Source of the DNA: Dyadobacter sp. CY323
GTDB taxonomy: Bacteria; Bacteroidota; Bacteroidia; Cytophagales; Spirosomataceae
NCBI RefSeq assembly: GCF_021390245.1
Contig: NZ_JAJUXH010000025.1
Coordinates: 1-55,924, forward strand
DNA: 55,924 nt
Direction: 5' to 3'
Shown here: positions 50,985 through 55,924 of the stretch, one piece after another
How positions within the stretch are numbered: the stretch's first letter is position 1
How the letters are laid out: every line of letters begins with the position of its first letter
Position numbers and translations under genes: made by a program
Notes under the pieces: generated by a model
What the model saw: only the letters and a program-made list of their open reading frames with translations
Databases searched by the model: none
What the model was told of the DNA's origin: nothing

Positions 50985-51746
50985 ATGAGGATAACGTTTT
51001 TAGGAACCGGCACGTCACAGGGAATTCCGGTAATTGCCTGTGAATGTGCCGTTTGTCGTTCCAGTGATTTCCGTGACAAACGATTGAGAGCCTCAATCTG
51101 GATTCAGGTGCAGGGAAAATCCCTGGTGATTGACACCGGTCCGGATTTCAGGCAGCAAATGCTTAGGGCAAATGTGAAGACACTTGACGCGGCTATTTTT
51201 ACACACCAACACAAAGATCACACCGCTGGCCTGGACGACATTCGTGCATTTAACCACAGGCAGCAGAAGGATATGCCGCTTTACGGTCGTCCGGAAGTGT
51301 TGAAGCAGATCCAAAGCGAATTTTCCTACGCATTTTCCGAACAGCGCTACCCCGGAGTTCCGCACTTCGAGCTCCATCCCATTGAGAACAAGCCTTTTGA
51401 GATTGAAGGAATTAAAGTAATCCCCATTGAGGTAATGCACCACAAACTTCCCGTTTACGGTTTCCGGTTTGGTGACTTTACCTATATCACCGATGCAAAC
51501 TACATTTCCGAAAAGGAGCAGGAAAAGATAAAAGGGTCGAGGGTACTGGTTTTGGACACGCTTCAAAAAGAGCCGCATCTCTCTCATTTTACACTTTCCC
51601 AGGCCCTGGACCTGATCGACAAACTCAATGTCCCTCAGGCGTACCTGACCCATATCAGTCACAAGCTTGGCCGGCATGCTGATGTGGAAGCGGAACTGCC
51701 GCCGAACGTAAGGCTTGCGTATGACGGGCTGGTTTTGGATTTGTAG
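50985..51746 (+). CDS. PhnP-like MBL-fold metallo-hydrolase
   Basis: The 253-residue metallo-beta-lactamase-fold protein has FLGTGTSQGIPV at the N terminus, the metal motif THQHKDHTAGLDD, ITDANYIS and a C-terminal THISHKLGRH. CECAVC near the N terminus may bind a structural metal, as in PhnP. PhnP-like enzymes cleave cyclic phosphodiesters such as 1,2-cyclic phosphoribose. The exact substrate is uncertain. The six-base gap suggests co-transcription with the response regulator. Confidence 0.88.
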   Translation: MRITFLGTGTSQGIPVIACECAVCRSSDFRDKRLRASIWIQVQGKSLVIDTGPDFRQQMLRANVKTLDAAIFTHQHKDHTAGLDDIRAFNHRQQKDMPLYGRPEVLKQIQSEFSYAFSEQRYPGVPHFELHPIENKPFEIEGIKVIPIEVMHHKLPVYGFRFGDFTYITDANYISEKEQEKIKGSRVLVLDTLQKEPHLSHFTLSQALDLIDKLNVPQAYLTHISHKLGRHADVEAELPPNVRLAYDGLVLDL

Positions 51747-51796
51747 GTTGACGGTAGACCTGGCAAGTCTTTCAGATTTACAAGGTCTTATTCGAC

Positions 51797-53035
51797 TTAC
51801 AAGCCTTCGCTAATCCATTGCATCAGAAGCGCGGTAAGATACCCTCCATAAGTCCCGATCGCATAACCAAGTATCGCCAACAAAACCCCGACGGGCGCCA
51901 GAGACGGATGAAATGCTGCCGCAACGACGGATGCCGATGCCGACCCGCCCACATTAGCCTGGCTTCCCACAGCCAGAAAAAAGAAGGGTATTTTCAGCCA
52001 TTTACAAACCAGTACCAGGATAATGCCGTGAATGCTGATCCAGATCAATCCGATCGCAAAAAGCCCCGGATTTTCTGCGACCGCGCCCAGGTCCATTTGC
52101 ATTCCGATGGTAGCAACCAGAACGTAAAGAAATACGGTACCTAATTTTGACGCGCCCAGATATTCGAGTTTCCGGGCGGGAGTAACAGATAGCCCGATCC
52201 CGATTAAGGTTGCAATGCTGATCACCCAAAAGAAGGAGGAAGTCAAACTGTATTTCTGGAGTCCGGGGTAGTTTTCTGACAGATATGGTGTGATGATATC
52301 GGAGAGTCCGTGGGCCAGGCCGGTTGCGCCGAAGCCGGCTGCTGCCAGGTAAATGTAGTCGCGCATGGCAGGCAGTTTTGCATGAGCCTGCTGCTCTGAA
52401 TCCAGATGCTGCTGCACTTCGTCGACCAGCCGGCTGTCTGCACCGAGAAGCGCATCGATCCGGGAAGCAATGCCGGCCCCGTAGATCAAAACGGCCATCC
52501 AGAGCTCGGCGATCAGCACATCGACGGCGACCATTTGAGAAAACAGCTGCGGGCTGGGCTGAAAAACCTCCTTTAATGCCGTTTGATTTGCCCCGCCGCC
52601 AATCCAGCTTCCGGCAATGGTTGCCAGCCCGCGCCAGACTGCGTCCGGGCCTTCGCCCGCCACGGTTTGAGGGCTAATGGTCCCCACAATCCACAAAGCA
52701 ACGGGCCCGCCGATCATGATCCCGGCTGTACCTACCAGCATGGCAATGAGCGCTTTGGGCCCAAGTTTAGCCAGTGATTTCCAGTCCATTCCAATGGTGA
52801 AAAACACAAGGCAGGCAGGAAGGAAGTATTTGGAGACGACCGGATAAAGCTGGGAATCAATGCCATTGATAATGCCAAAGGAATTAAGCAGACCAGGAAT
52901 AAAATAGCATAACAGCAAAGGAGGGATCACCGCATAGAACTTTTTCCAGGTAGCTGAGGGAAGTGAGCTGGTGTAAAAAACAGCCGCCAGGATCAGCATT
53001 AATAACCCTAAGACAACAGCATCATTTGTTATCAT
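51797..53035 (-). CDS. DUF819 family membrane protein
   Basis: The protein is about 412 residues from the Met at 53035 and has about ten membrane segments. It carries DUF819 hallmarks: YFLPACLVFFTIGMDWKSL and SWIGGGANQTALKE in the middle, and a C-terminal SQANVGGSASASVVAAAFHP. The family is transporter-like, and its substrate is unknown to me. A longer start at 53062 is possible. It faces the metallo-hydrolase gene convergently and the molybdenum hydroxylase genes divergently. Confidence 0.85.
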   Translation of the reverse strand: MITNDAVVLGLLMLILAAVFYTSSLPSATWKKFYAVIPPLLLCYFIPGLLNSFGIINGIDSQLYPVVSKYFLPACLVFFTIGMDWKSLAKLGPKALIAMLVGTAGIMIGGPVALWIVGTISPQTVAGEGPDAVWRGLATIAGSWIGGGANQTALKEVFQPSPQLFSQMVAVDVLIAELWMAVLIYGAGIASRIDALLGADSRLVDEVQQHLDSEQQAHAKLPAMRDYIYLAAAGFGATGLAHGLSDIITPYLSENYPGLQKYSLTSSFFWVISIATLIGIGLSVTPARKLEYLGASKLGTVFLYVLVATIGMQMDLGAVAENPGLFAIGLIWISIHGIILVLVCKWLKIPFFFLAVGSQANVGGSASASVVAAAFHPSLAPVGVLLAILGYAIGTYGGYLTALLMQWISEGL

Positions 53036-53169
53036 TCGTCGATTTTGGAGTGGTATTGTCAAGACTGGTAAAAATAGGTAACTTGAATTTCAATTTAGCG
53101 GCAAAAACGTTTCTTTTTGAATTTAAAACAGGGGCGGTACTGGTTGCCGGCCTACTATCATTATAAACT

Positions 53170-53661
53170 ATGGCGAACTTTAATTTATTGGTTAATGGAA
53201 AAAGGGTGAAGGTGGATGTCGAGCCGGACATGCCTTTACTCTGGGTTGTCCGGGATTTTGTCGGCTTAAAAGGTACAAAATTTGGCTGCGGAATGGCTTT
53301 GTGCGGCGCTTGCACCGTGCATTTGAATGGAGAACCTACCCGTTCGTGTCAAACGCCGGTTTCAGCCATTGGGAAAAATGACAGAATCACAACCATCGAG
53401 GGTATTGGAGATGGTAAAATGCACATCATTCAAAAAGCCTGGATCGAAGAGCAGGTTCCACAATGCGGTTACTGCCAGTCGGGACAGATTATGTCTGCGG
53501 TTTCTTTACTGAAAACAAACCCGAAACCAACGGATGCCGATATCGACGCTGCTATGAGCGGCAACCTTTGCCGCTGCGGGACGTATGACCGTATCCGCAA
53601 AGCGATCCACCGGGCAGCCGAAGAGATCAAGGTCTCTGAAAGCGGAATTGGTAAAATGTAA
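53170..53661 (+). CDS. 2Fe-2S subunit of a molybdenum hydroxylase
   Basis: The 163-residue protein has a plant-type ferredoxin cluster site (CGMALCGACTVHL plus RSC) and a second cluster site (CGYCQSGQ and LCRCGTY), the standard pair in xanthine-dehydrogenase-family small subunits. It carries electrons from the molybdenum subunit encoded 26 bases downstream. The arrangement without a flavin subunit is like isoquinoline 1-oxidoreductase (IorAB). Confidence 0.93.
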   Translation: MANFNLLVNGKRVKVDVEPDMPLLWVVRDFVGLKGTKFGCGMALCGACTVHLNGEPTRSCQTPVSAIGKNDRITTIEGIGDGKMHIIQKAWIEEQVPQCGYCQSGQIMSAVSLLKTNPKPTDADIDAAMSGNLCRCGTYDRIRKAIHRAAEEIKVSESGIGKM

Positions 53662-53687
53662 TTCACTCACCCTAGCCAAAAAAGACA

Positions 53688-55850
53688 TTGGAAAATATAC
53701 AATCCTCGCGACGCGATTTTCTGAAAGCAACCACGCTGACCTCGCTGGGGCTGGCAGTCGGCATTTCAGGTTTTACCAAGGACTCCTCCCTTAAAAAAAT
53801 AGCACCGGCGTTTTTAAAGCTGGAAATCAATCCTTTCATCATCATCGATACGCTGGGCAACATTACCCTTGTAAACCCGCGACCGGATATGGGCCAGGGC
53901 TCCACGCAGGCTGTTCCCTCACTATTAGCGGAGGAATTAGAGGTAAGTCTGGACAAAGTTTTGATCGTGCAAAGTGACGGTCAGGGGAAATACGGCAGTC
54001 AAACTTCGGGCGGCAGCAGCTCGGTGAGAGGACTTTGGATGCCGATCCGGAGAGCGGGCGCAGCCGCGCGGGAGATGCTTACGACCGCTGCTGCGAAAAG
54101 GTGGAATGTGCCTGTTGATGAGTGCATTGCAGAAGATGGGAGGATTCTCCATAAAGCCAGCGGCAAAAGTTTGACTTACGGTGAACTTGCCGACGATGCG
54201 TCGAAACTGGAAATCCCAAAAGAGCCAAAGTTGAAAGAAGCCAAAGATTTTAAGATCATTGGAAAATACAACAAGCGGTTAGACGTGCCCGAGCGGGTCA
54301 ACGGGAAAGCCATTTATGGAATCGACGTTGATATTCCCGGAATGGTATATGCAAGCATCCTGCATTCGCCGGCCCTTCATGGTAAGGTAGTATCGATCGA
54401 TGATGCCGCTGCCAAAAAGGTAAAGGGTGTTTTAAGTGTGATGAAAACCCAAAGACCAATGCCGCACCGCACCTCGGAAGCCGTGGCGGTGATTGCTACG
54501 AACTGGTGGGCCGCATTAAAAGGCAAAAAAGCGCTGAATGTGACCTGGGACAATGCGGGTCTGGATCAATCGGTGAGTACGGCTAACTATTTTGAAAAAA
54601 CATACGAAGCGGCCAAAAAGGACGGCATTAACTACGAAGAAAAAGGTGATTTTTCAGCCAAATACGCCGTTGCAAAAGAAAAGCTTGAAGCAAATTATGA
54701 AACCCCTTTTCTGGCCCATGCGCCCATTGAGCCCGAGAATGCCATTGCGCATGTAAAACCGGATGGTTCTGTGGAAATATGGGCGCCGGTCCAGGGGCCG
54801 GACTGGGCACTGCGAGATGTGTGCGGCTATTTGAAAATCAAACCCGAACAGGTAAAAATCAATGTTACCTTACTTGGAGGTGCATTCGGACGCAAAGCCT
54901 ACCACGATTTTCTTCTCGAAGCTTGTCACATCAGTAAAGAACTTGGCAAACCTGTCAAGGTAATCTGGACGCGCGAGGATGATATTTCACAGGGACCTTA
55001 CCGGCCTGGAATGCTTAGTCATATGCAGGGTTTTGTGGAAGATGGTAAGATTGCCGGATTTCATCACCATGCGATCGGCGAATCCATTGTAGCCCAGGTT
55101 TTTGGCGGATTGAAGGAAACCGAGTCCGATCCCTGGTTGAGCGCGGAGATCGCGACCGAGAACAATAAATATCAATTCAGCGGGGCATCAAAAGTGAGCT
55201 GGACGCATGTTAAGACCGATATTCCCGTTGTCTGGTGGCGGTCGGTTTATGCTTCCAACTTCGGTTGGGGCCAGGAATGCTTCGTTGACGAGCTGGCTCA
55301 TCTTGCCAAAAAAGACCCGATGAAAGCCCGAATGGAAATGCTTTCTGATGAGCGTTTCAGAAAGGTTTTGCAAACATTATCCCAAAAAGCAATGTGGGAG
55401 GAAAAACTTCCGGCGGGAACAGGCAAGGGTATCGCTGTATTTAGCTCATTTGGCAGTATATCAGCGTGTTGCATGACCGTTTCAAAAAAGGACAATGGTG
55501 TCAAAATTGATAAAGTCGTTTCAGTCATCGATTGTGGGTATTATGTAAATCCCGATAATGTGAAAGCGCAGACCGAAGGAAATATTGTGATGGGTATTAC
55601 GGCGGCTATCAAGGATGGGATCACATTTACTAGCGGCGTTTGTGACCAAAGCAATTTTCATCAATATAATGTGTTAAGGCTCAACGAGATGCCTGCCATT
55701 GAAATTCACATTATTGATAGTGGGGCAAATCCTGGCGGGGTAGGAGAGCCCGGACTCCCGCCCATTGCACCGGCATTGGGCAATGCGGTTTTTGCCGCCA
55801 CCGGAAAAAGGCTTCGCAAATTACCTTTTGACATCACTAATATCGCTTAA
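53688..55850 (+). CDS. molybdopterin-binding aldehyde/isoquinoline oxidoreductase-type large subunit
   Basis: The 720-residue large subunit starts at a TTG, chosen because it opens a twin-arginine signal (SSRRDFLKATTLTSLGLAV). Tat export therefore takes the folded, cofactor-loaded enzyme to the periplasm. Family motifs include GGSSSVRGLW, LLGGAFGRKAYHDF, RPGMLSHMQG and a C-terminal GGVGEPGLPPIAPALGNA. It uses a molybdenum cofactor to hydroxylate aldehydes or N-heterocycles. The true substrate is unknown. The downstream gene, often a cytochrome, lies outside the window. Confidence 0.92.
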   Translation: MENIQSSRRDFLKATTLTSLGLAVGISGFTKDSSLKKIAPAFLKLEINPFIIIDTLGNITLVNPRPDMGQGSTQAVPSLLAEELEVSLDKVLIVQSDGQGKYGSQTSGGSSSVRGLWMPIRRAGAAAREMLTTAAAKRWNVPVDECIAEDGRILHKASGKSLTYGELADDASKLEIPKEPKLKEAKDFKIIGKYNKRLDVPERVNGKAIYGIDVDIPGMVYASILHSPALHGKVVSIDDAAAKKVKGVLSVMKTQRPMPHRTSEAVAVIATNWWAALKGKKALNVTWDNAGLDQSVSTANYFEKTYEAAKKDGINYEEKGDFSAKYAVAKEKLEANYETPFLAHAPIEPENAIAHVKPDGSVEIWAPVQGPDWALRDVCGYLKIKPEQVKINVTLLGGAFGRKAYHDFLLEACHISKELGKPVKVIWTREDDISQGPYRPGMLSHMQGFVEDGKIAGFHHHAIGESIVAQVFGGLKETESDPWLSAEIATENNKYQFSGASKVSWTHVKTDIPVVWWRSVYASNFGWGQECFVDELAHLAKKDPMKARMEMLSDERFRKVLQTLSQKAMWEEKLPAGTGKGIAVFSSFGSISACCMTVSKKDNGVKIDKVVSVIDCGYYVNPDNVKAQTEGNIVMGITAAIKDGITFTSGVCDQSNFHQYNVLRLNEMPAIEIHIIDSGANPGGVGEPGLPPIAPALGNAVFAATGKRLRKLPFDITNIA

Positions 55851-55895
55851 AATTACCCGAGAGCAGGCAAGTAGGCGAATATCAATCCAACAAAA

Positions 55896-55924
55896 AACGC
55901 CCGGCTAATCAATTGCCGGGCGTT
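55896..55924 (+). terminator. 10-bp hairpin at the window end
   Basis: AACGCCCGGC (55896-55905) pairs perfectly with GCCGGGCGTT (55915-55924) over a 9-base loop, 45 bases after the molybdenum hydroxylase stop. It is probably its terminator. The window ends before any T run could be seen. Confidence 0.7.

Noticed and set aside
51747..51796. Repeat-like GACCTGGCAAGTCTT / AAGGTCTTATTCGACTT in the convergent gap
   Set aside because: The arms pair poorly, so I cannot support a terminator or repeat family from one copy.

Overview
The window looks like a chromosomal segment from a member of the Bacteroidota, most like Cytophagales of the Dyadobacter/Spirosomataceae type. The reasons are: several start regions carry the Bacteroidota -7 box TAnnTTTG, ribosome binding sites are weak, and the proteins are typical of the phylum (TonB-dependent receptor, DUF1684, collagen-like lipoprotein, StlD/DarB-DarA pair, ZapA next to a coiled-coil partner, short methylmalonyl-CoA mutase small subunit). 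The genus is inferred from remembered similarity, not from a search. I see no tRNA, rRNA, CRISPR array, phage or insertion sequence, and no gene-free stretch longer than 300 bases.

Region 1 (1-8.7 kb): a 21-bp tandem repeat, a DUF1684 protein, a small lipoprotein, an OsmC-like protein, and a striking 173-bp palindrome-rich element between osmC and hemW. Then come hemW coupled to a TonB-dependent receptor, a helical lipoprotein, and an arginine deiminase/citrulline hydrolase pair (ADI-CtlX) that would take arginine to ornithine without making ATP.

Region 2 (8.9-15.3 kb): a SUF iron-sulfur assembly operon, sufC-sufD-sufS-DUF5618-sufE-sufT-bacilliredoxin. It has no sufB and carries a terminator-like hairpin between sufD and sufS. 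A VWA-domain protein follows. Its likely AAA+ partner is about 28 kb away at 43.3-44.8 kb.

Region 3 (15.3-32.3 kb): a PIG-L deacetylase and a phosphopantetheinyl transferase read leftward. Diverging from them is a long, tightly packed rightward gene set: C45 acyltransferase, phenylacetate-CoA-ligase-like enzyme, two secreted proteins, YdcF lipoprotein, methyltransferase, small secreted protein, DarA, DarB, unknown protein, BtrH-type acyltransferase, ABC ATPase and permease, ACP, and KAS II. I read it as a dialkylresorcinol/flexirubin-type biosynthesis, tailoring and export locus. No ketoreductase, dehydratase or ammonia lyase is present, so the polyene or acyl chains must come from elsewhere. 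An inverted repeat overlapping a candidate promoter sits in the divergent gap at its left end. This is the most interesting system in the window.

Region 4 (32.3-50.5 kb): mostly core genes. These are methylmalonyl-CoA mutase (mutB, mutA), dnaA (no ATG start available), a FemAB/GNAT-like protein, a DUF3108 protein, a putative aminopeptidase, a polytopic membrane protein, recA, a MoxR-like AAA+ ATPase, RNase Y, zapA with a ZapB-like coiled coil, pheT, and a second DUF1684 protein.

Region 5 (50.6-55.9 kb): a single-domain response regulator coupled to a PhnP-like metallo-hydrolase, a DUF819 membrane protein, and a two-subunit molybdenum hydroxylase with a Tat signal. The window ends on a hairpin.
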